Notes: a model not told the origin generated them from the letters alone. Numbered from the stretch's first letter, positions 25,414 to 35,822 are shown. The stretch is 64,000 nucleotides of DNA from Mediannikoviicoccus vaginalis (GCF_928097925.1 NZ_CAKMRI010000001.1:1612001-1676000), one strand, 5' to 3'. A program made the numbers and translations.

Positions 25414-26118
25414 ATGGACGATAAGATTTTAAATAAAGGCATCTCCGTTATTATTACTGCTGCCGGTAGCGGCACGAGAATGGGAACGGAGCTTCCAAAA
25501 CAATTTTTAAAACTTAATAATCGAGAGATAATTCATAGAACTGTTGGAAAATTTTTCCACCTTTCCTTTGTAAGGGAAATCATAATAGTTGTTTCAGAAG
25601 GGGAAATTGAAAGATGTTCTGAAATATTGAAGGAATACTCATCAAAACTAAAATTTGCAAAGGGTGGAGACACAAGAGAAGAGTCTACCTTTAACGGGCT
25701 AAGTCAGGTGTCAAAGACTTCAGAAATCGTAATTACCCATGACGGCGTAAGGCCATTTGTAAAGACGGACACCATAATTGGTGCATTAAAAGAAGTTAAG
25801 GAAAACGAAGCTGTGGTGGTATGCGTTCCCATGAAGGACACCATAAAAAATGCAAAGGCGGGCTACATTGCATACACGCCCAATAGGGAAGAGCTTTACA
25901 ACGCCCAAACGCCACAGATTTTTTATAAGGACTCCCTAGTAAAGGGATATGAAAAAGCCTTTAAAGAAAATATAAAAGTTACCGACGACTCCTCATTAAT
26001 GGAAGTTATTGGACAAAAGGTAAAAATATATATTGGAGAATACGACAATATTAAGATTACAACTAAGGAAGATTTAATCATTGGAGAAATTCTTGCAAAG
26101 ATGGAGGACGAAAATTGA
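25414..26118 (+). CDS. ispD: 2-C-methyl-D-erythritol 4-phosphate cytidylyltransferase
   Basis: 234 aa. Third step of the MEP isoprenoid pathway: CTP + MEP to CDP-ME. The nucleotide loop [21 protein letters not shown], the THDGVRPFV motif and the TPQIF segment are typical. ATG at 25414 is the only start in the proper place; it lacks a ribosome site and lies at the predicted transcription start (see the promoter entry), so translation is probably leaderless or coupled by readthrough. ispF follows with a 4-nt TTGA overlap. Confidence 0.92.
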   Translation: MDDKILNKGISVIITAAGSGTRMGTELPKQFLKLNNREIIHRTVGKFFHLSFVREIIIVVSEGEIERCSEILKEYSSKLKFAKGGDTREESTFNGLSQVSKTSEIVITHDGVRPFVKTDTIIGALKEVKENEAVVVCVPMKDTIKNAKAGYIAYTPNREELYNAQTPQIFYKDSLVKGYEKAFKENIKVTDDSSLMEVIGQKVKIYIGEYDNIKITTKEDLIIGEILAKMEDEN

Positions 26119-26606
26119 GAATTGGATTTGGATACGATGTTCATAAACTTGTGGAAGGAAGAGACTTAATCCTTGGAGGGAAAAAAATAGAATTTGAAAA
26201 GGGACTTCTTGGCCACTCAGATGCAGATGTGTTGGTACATGCTATAATGGACGGCATACTTGGGGCGCTTTCAATGGGAGATATTGGAAAGTTATTCCCC
26301 GACACGGACATGGAGTATAAGGACATAGACTCTATGATACTTTTAAAGAGAGTATTTAAAGTTATGGACAAAGAGGGATATAAAATAGGAAATATCGACT
26401 CCACCATTGCATGCGAAATGCCAAAGATATCTCCACATACCATTAATATGAGAGAAAATATTGCGAAAGTTTTAAACACGGATGTGAAAAATATTTCCAT
26501 AAAGGCAAGTACAACAGAGAAGATGGGCTTCGAAGGAAGAGGCGAAGGCATAACTTGCTATGCGGCGGTGCTATTAGAAGAAAAAGTTGAACATCAATAT
26601 AAATAG
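26115..26606 (+). CDS. ispF: 2-C-methyl-D-erythritol 2,4-cyclodiphosphate synthase
   Basis: 163 aa. Fifth MEP-pathway enzyme: cyclises CDP-ME 2-phosphate to ME-cPP with loss of CMP. Metal-binding motif DVHKLVEGR and the [10 protein letters not shown] motif are seen, then [17 protein letters not shown] start at 26115 inside the ispD stop (TTGA), with GGAGG 7 nt upstream. The metK promoter -35 lies in its last codons. Confidence 0.93.
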   Translation: MRIGFGYDVHKLVEGRDLILGGKKIEFEKGLLGHSDADVLVHAIMDGILGALSMGDIGKLFPDTDMEYKDIDSMILLKRVFKVMDKEGYKIGNIDSTIACEMPKISPHTINMRENIAKVLNTDVKNISIKASTTEKMGFEGRGEGITCYAAVLLEEKVEHQYK

Positions 26607-26615
26607 TGTTATAAT
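26587..26615 (+). promoter_or_regulatory. Promoter of the S-box-metK transcript
   Basis: -35 TTGAAC (26587-26592), 17-bp spacer, -10 TATAAT (26610-26615). Confidence 0.75.
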
Positions 26616-26636
26616 TTAATAACGAATTGAATATTA

Positions 26637-26761
26637 CTTATTAAGAGTGGTGGAGGGAAAGGCCCTGTGAAACCCGGCAACCTATTAAATTAGGTGCTAA
26701 ATCCTGCAGTTTATCTGAAAAATAAGATTTTAGAACCTTGCTTTTCAGCGAGGTTTTTTTT
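26637..26761 (+). ncRNA. SAM-I (S-box) riboswitch with terminator
   Basis: The conserved S-box core is present: GTGGAGGGA, GGCCC, GAAACCCGGCAACC and GGTGCTAAATCCTGCAG. P1 can form from CTTATT (26637-26642) and AATAAG (26721-26726). The expression platform is an intrinsic terminator, AACCTTGCT/AGCGAGGTT plus eight T (26734-26761), 10 nt before the metK ribosome site. High SAM should stop transcription before metK. Confidence 0.95.
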
Positions 26762-26775
26762 ATGAAGGAGGAAAA

Positions 26776-27954
26776 ATGACAAAAAAATTATTCACATCAG
26801 AATCAGTAACAGAAGGTCATCCAGATAAGATTTGCGATCAAATTTCAGATGCAATACTGGATTCAATATTAGAAAATGACGAAAACGCTCGTGTTGCCTG
26901 CGAAACCCTGACAACAACAGGAGCGGTAATAGTAGCTGGAGAAATTTCCACAAACACATATGTGGACATACCGTCAATAGTTAGAGAAACAGTTAGAGAA
27001 ATCGGTTATGACAGAGGTAAGTATGGATTCGACTGCGATACCTGTGCAGTATTCACTTCAATAAATGAACAGTCAAAAGACATTGCCCTTGGCGTTGACA
27101 ACTCCATGGAAGCAAAAGAGGGAGACGAAGACAAATTCGATAAAATCGGAGCGGGAGACCAAGGTATGGTGTTTGGTTACGCTTGTAACGAAACAAAAGA
27201 ATTAATTCCACTTCCACTTTCACTTTCACACAAGCTTTGCAAAAACCTTACAAAACTTAGAAAAGACAAAGTATTAGACTATTTAAGACCAGATGGCAAG
27301 TCTCAAGTTACAGTGGAATACGAAAATGGAAAACCAACAAGAGTAGACGCAGTAGTAGTATCATCACAACATGATCCTAATGTAACAACAGAGGACTTAA
27401 GAAAAGACATTAAAGAAAAATTAATATTAAAGACAATTCCACAAGAACTTATAGATGAAAACACAAAATTCTACATCAACCCAACAGGTAGATTCGAAAT
27501 CGGTGGACCAATGGGAGATGCAGGACTAACAGGAAGAAAGATTATCGTTGACACATACGGTGGCTTCTCAAAACATGGTGGTGGAGCATTCTCTGGTAAA
27601 GACCCAACAAAGGTAGATAGATCCGGTGCGTACATGGCAAGATACATCGCTAAAAACCTTGTTGCATCAGGACTATGCGAAAAGGCAGAAGTGGGCCTTG
27701 CATATGCAATTGGAGTTGCAAAACCAGTTTCAATATTTGTAGATAGCTTCGAAACAGGAAAGGTATCGGACGAAAAACTAGCAGAAATAATTAGAGATAA
27801 CTTTGATACAAGACCGGCGGCAATAATAGAAAACCTAAATCTAAGAAGACCAATTTACAAAAAGACTGCAAGCTACGGCCACTTCGGCAGAGATGACGAA
27901 GGCTTCCCATGGGAAGAAGTAGACAAGGCAGAGGAATTGAAAAAATATTTATAA
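26776..27954 (+). CDS. metK: S-adenosylmethionine synthetase
   Basis: 392 aa. Makes SAM from methionine and ATP. Signature segments: N-terminal [32 protein letters not shown], the P-loop-like [25 protein letters not shown] precedes the ATG. Controlled by the upstream SAM riboswitch. SAM made here would feed the radical SAM enzymes and methyltransferases of the window. Confidence 0.96.
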   Translation: MTKKLFTSESVTEGHPDKICDQISDAILDSILENDENARVACETLTTTGAVIVAGEISTNTYVDIPSIVRETVREIGYDRGKYGFDCDTCAVFTSINEQSKDIALGVDNSMEAKEGDEDKFDKIGAGDQGMVFGYACNETKELIPLPLSLSHKLCKNLTKLRKDKVLDYLRPDGKSQVTVEYENGKPTRVDAVVVSSQHDPNVTTEDLRKDIKEKLILKTIPQELIDENTKFYINPTGRFEIGGPMGDAGLTGRKIIVDTYGGFSKHGGGAFSGKDPTKVDRSGAYMARYIAKNLVASGLCEKAEVGLAYAIGVAKPVSIFVDSFETGKVSDEKLAEIIRDNFDTRPAAIIENLNLRRPIYKKTASYGHFGRDDEGFPWEEVDKAEELKKYL

Positions 27955-27956
27955 TA

Positions 27957-27978
27957 GGGGTGCGAAGGCACTCCTTTT
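27957..27978 (+). terminator. Intrinsic terminator of metK
   Basis: GGGGTGC/GCACTCC stem, GAAG loop, short T tail. Confidence 0.7.
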
Positions 27979-28072
27979 CTTGTGGTGAAACATTTTTTGT
28001 GACAGATTAAAAAATAATTCAAAATTTTTCGCAAAAACTTTTATTAAACTTCCCCTTCACCTGCTTCTTTCG

Positions 28073-28101
28073 TTGATTTTTATCAATTTTCACTTTATAA
28101 T
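28073..28101 (+). promoter_or_regulatory. asnB promoter
   Basis: -35 TTGATT (28073-28078), 17-bp spacer, -10 TATAAT (28096-28101), about 30 bp before the ATG. Confidence 0.75.
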
Positions 28102-28130
28102 CAAATAAGAATAAGTATTAAGGAGATATT

Positions 28131-29981
28131 ATGTGCGGTTACGTTGGAATATATAAAAATAATTCATATACAGAGGAAGATGATGAATTTCTAAAAGTTA
28201 TGTCTCAAGAAATCGAGCACAGAGGCCCGGACTCTGATGGATATTTTTCTGATGACAGTCTTGGCTTTGGCTTTAGAAGGCTTGCCTTTTTGGATTTAAC
28301 TCCAAATGGAAGGCAACCTCTATTTACTGATGACAAGAAGAAGGTAATTTGTTTTAATGGAGAAATTTATAATCATGATGAAATAAGACAAGAGCTTATT
28401 AAGGAAGGTTATACTTTCCACACCAAGACTGATACGGAAGTCCTATTAAAGGGATACGACAGATATAAAGAAGGTGTTTTAGACAAATTAAGGGGCATGT
28501 TTGCTTTTTCTGTGTGGGACTTGGAGGAGAAGGAACTTTTTATTGCAAGGGACTTCTTTGGAATTAAGCCAATGTACTATACTCAAAACACTAAGGACGG
28601 TTCCCTTTTATTTGGTTCTGAGATAAAGGCCTTTTTAAAAAATCCAAATTTTAATAAGGAATTTAATGAAAAGGCATTAAAACCTTTCTTGACCAATGAA
28701 TACTCTGCCTATGAAGAAACTTTCTTTAAAGGTGTTTATAAACTTGAAGCTGGTCACTACCTAAAGATTAAGGATGGCAACATGGAAAAGGTTCAGTATT
28801 TTAAACCTGACATAAAGCCAACTAACAAGTCTTTGGACGAGTATGTGGAAGATGTTGAAAATGTGGTTAAAGAAACTGTTGAACTATATAAGAGAAGCCA
28901 TTCTCCTCTTGGATGTTTCCTATCCGGTGGTGTTGACTCTTCATATATCTTTTCACTGGCTCAAACTGACGAGACTTTCAGTGTAGGATTTAAGGATTAT
29001 GACAAGGACTATAACGAAACTGATTTGGCAAAGGAACTTTCTGAGATAAATGGAAAGAAAAATTACAAGGTTTTAATTGATGCGGATGACTGTTTTGATG
29101 CTCTTCCACAAATTCAATACTACATGGACGAGCCTCATGCAAATCTTTCTGCAGTTCCAATGTTCTTTTTGTCAAAACTTGCAAGGGAACATGTAAAGGG
29201 TGTGCTTTCTGGAGAAGGTGCGGACGAATTTTTCGGTGGCTACTTCAGTTATGGTGAAACTGCAAATATGCATAAGTATAGAAAATTACCATTTGGATTA
29301 AGACATTTCTTAAGAAATAGAGCCATTAATATGAAAAATGGTAGAGTTAGAAGATTTTTAATTAAAGGCGGATCTGAGTTACATGAAGAGTTTATAGGTC
29401 AAGCAAAGGTGTTTGAACCAGAACATGCAGACGCAATTTTAAAACCTGAGTACAGAGATGCTCAAAATCCATTTGATGTGGCAAAGAGATTTTACAAAAG
29501 CGTTCAAGGCAAGACTAAATTACAAAAGATGCAACTACTTGATATGAAGTATTGGCTTCCAGGAAATATTCTTTTAAAGGGAGACAAGATGAGTTCATGT
29601 TCAAGTCTTGAAGTTAGAACTCCATTCCTAGATCCAAAGGTTTATGAAGTGGCTTCGTCAATTCCTGACAAGTACAAGATAGACGGAGACGACTTTAAGA
29701 TTGCACTTAGAAAAGCTGCGGAAAAAGTTATGCCACCGGACTGGTCCAATAGAAAGAAAGTTGGTTTTCCTGTACCAATTAGATATTGGTTAAGACAGGA
29801 CAAGTACTACAACATGGTTAAGGAAGAGATTACTTCCGATGTGGCAAAGAAATTTTTTGACACCGACGCCCTTGTGAAGTTACTTGATGACCACTACCAT
29901 GAAAGGGCAATGAACCAAAGATATATTTGGACTGTTTATGCTTTCTTGATTTGGTATAGAGAATATTTTATTAATAGATAG
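28131..29981 (+). CDS. asnB: Asparagine synthetase (glutamine-hydrolysing)
   Basis: 616 aa. N-terminal class II glutaminase domain with Cys2 as nucleophile (MCGYVGIY) and the HRGPDSDGY loop; C-terminal synthetase domain with the pyrophosphatase loop SGGVDSS (about 265-271) and the GEGADEFFGGY segment. Converts aspartate, glutamine and ATP to asparagine. AGGAG precedes the ATG. Single-gene unit with its own promoter and terminator. Confidence 0.94.
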   Translation: MCGYVGIYKNNSYTEEDDEFLKVMSQEIEHRGPDSDGYFSDDSLGFGFRRLAFLDLTPNGRQPLFTDDKKKVICFNGEIYNHDEIRQELIKEGYTFHTKTDTEVLLKGYDRYKEGVLDKLRGMFAFSVWDLEEKELFIARDFFGIKPMYYTQNTKDGSLLFGSEIKAFLKNPNFNKEFNEKALKPFLTNEYSAYEETFFKGVYKLEAGHYLKIKDGNMEKVQYFKPDIKPTNKSLDEYVEDVENVVKETVELYKRSHSPLGCFLSGGVDSSYIFSLAQTDETFSVGFKDYDKDYNETDLAKELSEINGKKNYKVLIDADDCFDALPQIQYYMDEPHANLSAVPMFFLSKLAREHVKGVLSGEGADEFFGGYFSYGETANMHKYRKLPFGLRHFLRNRAINMKNGRVRRFLIKGGSELHEEFIGQAKVFEPEHADAILKPEYRDAQNPFDVAKRFYKSVQGKTKLQKMQLLDMKYWLPGNILLKGDKMSSCSSLEVRTPFLDPKVYEVASSIPDKYKIDGDDFKIALRKAAEKVMPPDWSNRKKVGFPVPIRYWLRQDKYYNMVKEEITSDVAKKFFDTDALVKLLDDHYHERAMNQRYIWTVYAFLIWYREYFINR

Positions 29982-30005
29982 GGCATGTGCAAACATGCCT
30001 TTTTC
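29982..30005 (+). terminator. Intrinsic terminator of asnB
   Basis: GGCATGT/ACATGCC stem, GCAA loop, five T; begins one base after the stop codon. Confidence 0.85.
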
Positions 30006-30019
30006 ATATGGAGGGCAAT

Positions 30020-30775
30020 ATGGAATATAAATTTATTGAAATCAAAAATAAAGATAATTTAAAAATTCGTGGCGTGTTAAATTATAATGGTGAAGTGGAC
30101 AATAAGAAGATTATTTTAATTCTACATGGATTTACAGGCAATAAACTTGGAAATTCCTTTTTCTATGTTCGCATGAGCAGGGAGTTTGTAAAGAGGGGCT
30201 ACAAGGTGTTTAGGTTTGACTTTACTGGCTCAGGAGAATCGGAAGGGGACTTTAGTGACATGACCCTTAGCTCTGAAATAGAGGACCTAGACTCTATTAT
30301 GAACTATATTAATGGTCTTGACATAGCAAAGGACAATGAAATTTATATAATGGGCCATAGCATGGGTGGACTTATTGCAACACTTACTGCGTCAAAATAT
30401 AATCCAGACAAGATGGTGTTACTGGCGCCGGCAAATAATATGCTGGACCTAATTGAAGATAAGATTAGGGAGTTTGATAGAAAAGAAAATAGAAAAGTGG
30501 AAAGCTATAAACATCTTGGCATGCTTGTAAAGAGAGAGTTTATGGAGGACTTAAAGAAGTATCATCCAATTGAAAAGGCGAGGGAATATAAAAATCCTGT
30601 GTTGATTATGTTGGGAGACAAAGATCCAATTATTACTAAAAAGATTTGCGAAGAAACAAAAAATTCCTTTGGAGAGGAAGCCACGTTAAAAATAATTAAA
30701 GGCGCCGACCACAGCTTTGTGGACTACGACATTAGAACTGAAATGATAAAAGATATAATAGAATTTTTCGAATAA
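30020..30775 (+). CDS. Alpha/beta hydrolase (esterase-like)
   Basis: 251 aa, cytoplasmic. Fold landmarks: oxyanion strand LILHGFTGNKLG, nucleophile elbow GHSMGGL (catalytic Ser), acid in MLGDKDPII and catalytic His in GADHSFVDYD. Closest to the BAAT/feruloyl-esterase-like S9 hydrolases; substrate unknown. ATG at 30020 is used because GGAGGG lies 5 nt upstream; an in-frame ATG at 29987 lies inside the asnB terminator. Confidence 0.85.
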   Translation: MEYKFIEIKNKDNLKIRGVLNYNGEVDNKKIILILHGFTGNKLGNSFFYVRMSREFVKRGYKVFRFDFTGSGESEGDFSDMTLSSEIEDLDSIMNYINGLDIAKDNEIYIMGHSMGGLIATLTASKYNPDKMVLLAPANNMLDLIEDKIREFDRKENRKVESYKHLGMLVKREFMEDLKKYHPIEKAREYKNPVLIMLGDKDPIITKKICEETKNSFGEEATLKIIKGADHSFVDYDIRTEMIKDIIEFFE

Positions 30776-30777
30776 AA

Positions 30778-30799
30778 AACCAAGTCGAAAGACTTGGTT
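30778..30799. terminator. Bidirectional terminator between hydrolase and fbp
   Basis: AACCAAGTC/GACTTGGTT with a GAAA loop; T-run better on the minus strand, so mainly the fbp terminator. Confidence 0.8.
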
Positions 30800-32757
30800 T
30801 ATCTATTTTCCTTTATTGTACCTTGTTTATATGCATCCAGTAAATTTGTTAGGTCATTTATCTTTTCTTCCATAATTGGTCCCTTGTCCGTATCCTTTAC
30901 CAAAAGCCTTTGAGGAAATCTTTCGGTGATGTATAACTTTGGTGTATAGGCGCCGTGAACCGACTGCATAACTTCATAGTTGCTATGTTCTGCAAGGGCA
31001 AGGTAATGTGAGTTATAGATTAGGGTGTAGCCTGCAATGCCCGTAGTTGGTTGGTAGGCCTTTGAGATACCACCGTCTATTACATACATCTTTCCATTTG
31101 CAGAGATTGGTTTTTGTCCGTCTTTGTACTTAACAGGTATATGTCCATTTATAATGTGACCACATTCTGGATCTAAATCAAATTCCCTTAATATCCTATC
31201 AACATGGTCTTCTTCTTTGCTAAGTGTAAAGTAAGGGTCTGAAATCTCCTTACTAATAGGAAGCTTTCTACCGATAAAGAAGTTTTCAAATGTAGACATC
31301 TTATGCTTTCCAAATAGTGGAGAGATTGGTCCACACCACATATACCAATACAAATCCAGTACCTTTTCCCTCTCTTTGGAGTAGTATGAACGTGGTATAT
31401 ATGAAGCTTCCCTTGCTTTTTTATCGAAAAAGTCCATTAAACTTCTTCCTGAGTAGTATTCATTGTCATATTTTAAAACTCTAAAGGCTCCATCTTCATT
31501 CATTGGAACGCAGCCATGATAAAGAAGGTTTTTATTTGTCACCTTGTACACAGAGCCCTTGTCTAATAAAAATTTCAAATGCTCCTGCATCTTTAAACTA
31601 TGTCTAAAGGATGTATTTAAAGCTTCAATAACTTCCACTTCCCCTTCCGTTAATTCGTAAGGGTTCTTAGGGTCAACTGTTGGGAAGTTTTTATCTAGCA
31701 TTGGATACTCCTTGCCATCTTCAGCCTTGTAAATTCCCTTTTCAAAGTCTACAAAGTTAAAAGATTTTCTTCCTTCCATGGCAAACTCAGGGTTTCTGTC
31801 AATGGCTTGCCCTTCCAGCTTAAACTGAATTATGGAAATTGCCTTGTGCATCTTTGCAGTGGCATATTTATTTACAGAATAGAACTTGTTTTCATCTACA
31901 ATCTTTGGCATAAACACTTCACAAGGATCTTCTCTATAGGTTTCCATTGCAAAAGAGTATAGAGGTCTTAGGTTTATACCATATCCATCTTCAAGGGAGT
32001 CAAAGTTATTATAGCCCAGGGCAATTCTTACAACACAGGCAACCAGTGGTCTTGACCCAAGGGCTGCACCCATCCAGATGATGTCGTGGTTACCCCATTG
32101 AATGTCCACATTTTTATGTTCCATCAATACGTCCATAATAATATCGGGACGAGGTCCTCTGTCGTAGATGTCCCCGACAATGTGTAGAGTATCTACAGAA
32201 GTGTCTTGAATGATGTGACAAAGAGTTATGATAATCTCCTTTGACGCATGGATTTCTATTATAGTGTCCACAATGGTATCAAAATATTCTTGCTTGTTTA
32301 GTTCCACATAGTCAATGTGGAGCATCTCGTCAATTAAATCCTTATAAACTGCAGGCATCTTACCACGAACCTTGGTCCTTGAGTACTTTGAAGTAACCAT
32401 CTTCAAAAGGTCCAAAAGCCTTACAATGGTTGCCCTTATCCAATCGTTTGTAAACTTTCCAGACTTAATCTTCAAAGTGATAAAGTTTTCCGGTTCATAA
32501 ATAAGGTTTGCCAGCTCGTTCATCTCTTCTTCAGCCATTTGGTACTTAAATTTTTGAGAAATCTTTTGTCTTAAGTTTCCAGAAGAAGACTTCAATATTC
32601 TTGTAAAAGAAGTGTACTCACCATGCAAATCTGAAAAGAAGTACTCAGTCTCTTTTGGAAGTACAGAAAGAGCCTTTAGCCTTACAATTTCACTTATGGT
32701 GTCTTCCACTGTAGGATATTCCTTTGAAAGTTGCTTTAAATATTTTTCGTAGTCCAT
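30799..32757 (-). CDS. fbp: Fructose-1,6-bisphosphatase, class III
   Basis: 652 aa, the long Firmicutes FBPase III. Metallophosphoesterase motifs: FFSDLHGEYTSF near residue 43, LHIVGDIYDRGPRPD, IQWGNHDIIWMGAALGS and IINGHIPVK with catalytic His/Asp. Gluconeogenic step from fructose 1,6-bisphosphate to fructose 6-phosphate. AGGAGG precedes the ATG. Single gene, convergent with the hydrolase. Confidence 0.95.
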   Translation of the reverse strand: MDYEKYLKQLSKEYPTVEDTISEIVRLKALSVLPKETEYFFSDLHGEYTSFTRILKSSSGNLRQKISQKFKYQMAEEEMNELANLIYEPENFITLKIKSGKFTNDWIRATIVRLLDLLKMVTSKYSRTKVRGKMPAVYKDLIDEMLHIDYVELNKQEYFDTIVDTIIEIHASKEIIITLCHIIQDTSVDTLHIVGDIYDRGPRPDIIMDVLMEHKNVDIQWGNHDIIWMGAALGSRPLVACVVRIALGYNNFDSLEDGYGINLRPLYSFAMETYREDPCEVFMPKIVDENKFYSVNKYATAKMHKAISIIQFKLEGQAIDRNPEFAMEGRKSFNFVDFEKGIYKAEDGKEYPMLDKNFPTVDPKNPYELTEGEVEVIEALNTSFRHSLKMQEHLKFLLDKGSVYKVTNKNLLYHGCVPMNEDGAFRVLKYDNEYYSGRSLMDFFDKKAREASYIPRSYYSKEREKVLDLYWYMWCGPISPLFGKHKMSTFENFFIGRKLPISKEISDPYFTLSKEEDHVDRILREFDLDPECGHIINGHIPVKYKDGQKPISANGKMYVIDGGISKAYQPTTGIAGYTLIYNSHYLALAEHSNYEVMQSVHGAYTPKLYITERFPQRLLVKDTDKGPIMEEKINDLTNLLDAYKQGTIKENR

Positions 32758-32937
32758 ATACTCCTCCTGCTTATATAATATATAATAATGAGAATAAAAT
32801 AAAGTGCATTAATGAAGATTGGAAGAAAAATAGTGAAATTTTGCCAAGAAATATGATAAATGTTAAAATATAAGGAAGTTATATAGATGTTTTAAATATA
32901 AAAAAGTGTTTTTATTAGTTTGAAAGAGGAGAAAAAG

Positions 32938-34578
32938 TTGTTTAAAAAATATTTCAAGATTTTGGGCTACATAGGTCCTTACAAAAAAAGACGAACATTT
33001 ATTATTATCCTAAGCTCCATTGCAATGATTGCAGGATGCTTTCTTCCATTTTTAATAGGTAAACTTGTGAATATGATAAATTCTGGTGTCGAACTGGACG
33101 AGATAATCGGCTTTGGTATTAAGGCTGGAATCGTTTCGATAGTAGCTGCCATATTGGAGTCTCTTCAGTATTACAACTGGCATATGTATGCTGTAGAGTA
33201 CATAAATTATTTTAGGAGTTTGACTTTAAAAGCAGCTCTAGGAAAAGATATATCATACTATAGAGGAAAGCAAGAGGATTTTTCCACAAGAATTCTAATG
33301 GACGCTTCGATGATAGCAAATGATATAAGTGTTGGTTTTCCTGTTTTAATATTGAATGTTTTAAATCTCTTAGTTGTGTTTGGATTCATGTTCTATATGA
33401 ATGCAAAGTTGACTTTGATTCCACTTTTTGTGGTCCCCATATTCATTGTCCTATTTCATTTTATAGACAAGGGGATTAGAGAGAAGTCAAAGACCGAAAG
33501 AAGACAGTTTTCTGAACTCTCCGATATGATTAAAGAGTATCTTGACGGAATTTTTGATATTAAAATTAATAAAAAAGAAGAGTACTTCATAAATAAATTT
33601 TCAGAGGATATTTCAAAATATACTTCAACGGAAAAGAAAATAAAATTGTACACAGCTCTGTCCTATGGAGTGAATATGATTGTGAAAAACCTCTTACCCA
33701 TATTGGTGTTACTCTATGGTGTTATTCTTGTGAGCAGGGGAGAGCTTGAAATAGGTTATCTATTTGCATTCTATACCTACTTGGGATTTTTATATGAACC
33801 AATGTCTAATCTTGTGGATTGGTATACTTTAATAAATGTTTCTCTGGGCATGAGCGATAGAATTTTAGATTTTTTAGAAACAGAAGAAAATAATTTTGAA
33901 GGAGAAAAGATAGACAAGATAGAAAATATTAACATAAGAGATTTGAATTTTTCCTATGATGATGAAAAAACAATTTTAAATGATATAAATATAGATTTAA
34001 ATAAAGGAGATGTGCTTGCTGTAGTTGGCCCTTCTGGATCGGGCAAGTCAACCTTTGTGGAAATACTTTTAAAGATTTGGAAAAATTATCATGGAAATAT
34101 AAAAGTGAATGGAGTTGAACTGAAAGATATCGACAAGTCTGCATTTTATGATCAAGTAGCTGTGCTTGAGCAAGAACCTTTTATATTTTCTGGGACGATT
34201 GAAAATAATATTGCATTTGACTCTATTAATCCAAACTTAGAAAATATAATTCCAAGATCCAATTTAATAAATATAATTGAAAGCAAGGGAGGTCTTGGAG
34301 CTAAGATACTAGGAAGGGGAAAGAATCTCTCTGGTGGCGAAAAACAGAGAATAGCCTTGGCTAGGGTTTTATTTAAAGATGCAAACTTAATTTTTCTAGA
34401 TGAATTTACTTCTTCATTAGACCTTGAAAGTGAGAGGGAAATTGTAGAAAATATAGAAAAGTTAAAGGCAAAAGACAAAATGATTATTCTAATAGCACAT
34501 AGGGAATATCCACTCAAATTAGCAAATAAAATTTTGAAACTGGAAGATGGTATGGGTAGGGTAGAAGAAATTGTATAA
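32938..34578 (+). CDS. ABC exporter, fused membrane and ATPase domains
   Basis: 546 aa type I exporter half-transporter: six membrane helices (about 15-300) and an ATPase with Walker A GPSGSGKST, Q-loop VLEQEPFIF, signature LSGGEKQRIALARVLF, Walker B LIFLDEFTSSLD and switch His in IAHRE. All catalytic residues are present, so a homodimer could work. Substrate unknown. TTG at 32938 is chosen because AGGAG lies 6 nt before it; another TTG at 32920 overlaps that site. Alone between fbp and an aldo-keto reductase. Confidence 0.85.
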   Translation: MFKKYFKILGYIGPYKKRRTFIIILSSIAMIAGCFLPFLIGKLVNMINSGVELDEIIGFGIKAGIVSIVAAILESLQYYNWHMYAVEYINYFRSLTLKAALGKDISYYRGKQEDFSTRILMDASMIANDISVGFPVLILNVLNLLVVFGFMFYMNAKLTLIPLFVVPIFIVLFHFIDKGIREKSKTERRQFSELSDMIKEYLDGIFDIKINKKEEYFINKFSEDISKYTSTEKKIKLYTALSYGVNMIVKNLLPILVLLYGVILVSRGELEIGYLFAFYTYLGFLYEPMSNLVDWYTLINVSLGMSDRILDFLETEENNFEGEKIDKIENINIRDLNFSYDDEKTILNDINIDLNKGDVLAVVGPSGSGKSTFVEILLKIWKNYHGNIKVNGVELKDIDKSAFYDQVAVLEQEPFIFSGTIENNIAFDSINPNLENIIPRSNLINIIESKGGLGAKILGRGKNLSGGEKQRIALARVLFKDANLIFLDEFTSSLDLESEREIVENIEKLKAKDKMIILIAHREYPLKLANKILKLEDGMGRVEEIV

Positions 34579-34583
34579 TAAAA

Positions 34584-34612
34584 GGTAGTGATTTAAATGT
34601 CACTACCTTATT
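34584..34612. terminator. Bidirectional terminator
   Basis: GGTAGTGA/TCACTACC stem; AT-rich tails on both sides serve the ABC exporter (+) and the aldo-keto reductase (-). Confidence 0.75.
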
Positions 34613-34618
34613 TTTATT

Positions 34619-35629
34619 CTATCCCAAAACTGTCGCCACATTTTCAAGCATTTCTATAATCGGCAGATCATATGGACATCTCTTTTCACAGATTCCACAT
34701 TTAATACAGTCGCTGGCCTTTTTTTCAAAGCCATTGTAGCGGGACATTGCCCAGTCCTTTAGGTCGTACCTTGTGTAGTAGCCTTCCATTAAAAAGTTTG
34801 TCGGGATGTCGATGCCAGCGGAACATGGGGCGCAGTAGCCACATCTTCTACAGAAGTTCTTTCCAAGGCCCTTTGTAAATGAATCCAGTTTTGAAATCTC
34901 TTCTTCGGTTAGTGGTTCTAAATTGTTTCCCACTGAACAGTTTTCTTCTATCTGTTCTATTGTATCCATTCCAGGGATGGCACAGGTTACATTTTCGTTA
35001 TTCAAAACGAATTTCAAACATTCCTTTCCCATGGGGATGGCACCTCCCGCAAGGGGTTTCATAATTAAGACGCCGATATTTTTTTCCTTTGCCCTTTTAA
35101 ATAATTCCTCTCCCTGTGTTTCAACAAAGTTATATGGAAATTGGATGGTGGAAAATTCATCTGTTTCTAAAAGCTCACTAAGGATGTCCACATTGTGACT
35201 TGTGATTCCAATTTCTTTTACAATGCCCTTTTTCTTCATTTCTTTTATTGCTTCTAAGGCGCCGCCTTTGCCAAGTAAAATATCCATGTCCTTCTTCTTG
35301 CTCACATTGTGAAACTGAAATAGATCTATGTAATCAACTTTTAAATTGTTCATGCTGGTGGCAAGTTCTCCTAAAACCCCTTCTGAAGTTCTTGCCATAG
35401 ACTTGGTTGCAATGTAAAACTTGTCCCTTCCCACAACTTCCAGTGCTTCTCCAATACGGGTTTCGCTGTCGTTGTAGCCCCTGGCTGTGTCAATAAAGTT
35501 TATTCCCATATCTAAACATTTTTCCAAAAGTGTAGTTGCATCCTTCTTTGAAACATTTTGTATTGGTATGCCTCCAAGGCCAACAATTGAAATTTCAAAT
35601 CCGGTTCTTCCTAAAACTCTTTTTTCCAT
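34619..35629 (-). CDS. Aldo/keto reductase with C-terminal ferredoxin domain
   Basis: 336 aa. AKR barrel with FEISIVGLGGIPIQ, FIDTARGY (Asp/Tyr of the catalytic tetrad), DLFQFHNV and the NADP segment AIPGMDTIEQIEEN. The C-terminus adds a 4Fe-4S module: CRRCGYCAPCSAGIDIP and CIKCGICEKRCPYDLPI. Such AKR-ferredoxin proteins are common in anaerobes; electron partner and substrate are unknown. ATG has GGGGGA upstream. Confidence 0.88.
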   Translation of the reverse strand: MEKRVLGRTGFEISIVGLGGIPIQNVSKKDATTLLEKCLDMGINFIDTARGYNDSETRIGEALEVVGRDKFYIATKSMARTSEGVLGELATSMNNLKVDYIDLFQFHNVSKKKDMDILLGKGGALEAIKEMKKKGIVKEIGITSHNVDILSELLETDEFSTIQFPYNFVETQGEELFKRAKEKNIGVLIMKPLAGGAIPMGKECLKFVLNNENVTCAIPGMDTIEQIEENCSVGNNLEPLTEEEISKLDSFTKGLGKNFCRRCGYCAPCSAGIDIPTNFLMEGYYTRYDLKDWAMSRYNGFEKKASDCIKCGICEKRCPYDLPIIEMLENVATVLG

Positions 35630-35746
35630 AATTCCCCCTATTTTTATAAAAAATTATTAAGTTTTCTACTTATTAATATATCATAAGTGGCTAAAAAATA
35701 CTTTATTTAGCCCTTGGTAAGGCTTTCAAACGAAAATAAAATAAAT

Positions 35747-35775
35747 TTGTGTAAGTCCTACATATTGGGTATACT
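35747..35775 (+). promoter_or_regulatory. nrdAB promoter
   Basis: -35 TTGTGT (35747-35752), 17-bp spacer, -10 TATACT (35770-35775). Confidence 0.65.
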
Positions 35776-35822
35776 TTAATTATGCATTTTAAAAATATAC
35801 AACATGTAGTAGGAGGGAAATT

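Noticed and set aside
35630-35822. NrdR boxes before nrdAB
   Set aside because: Some ACA...TGT-like strings, but no pair matching the tandem NrdR consensus at the proper spacing.
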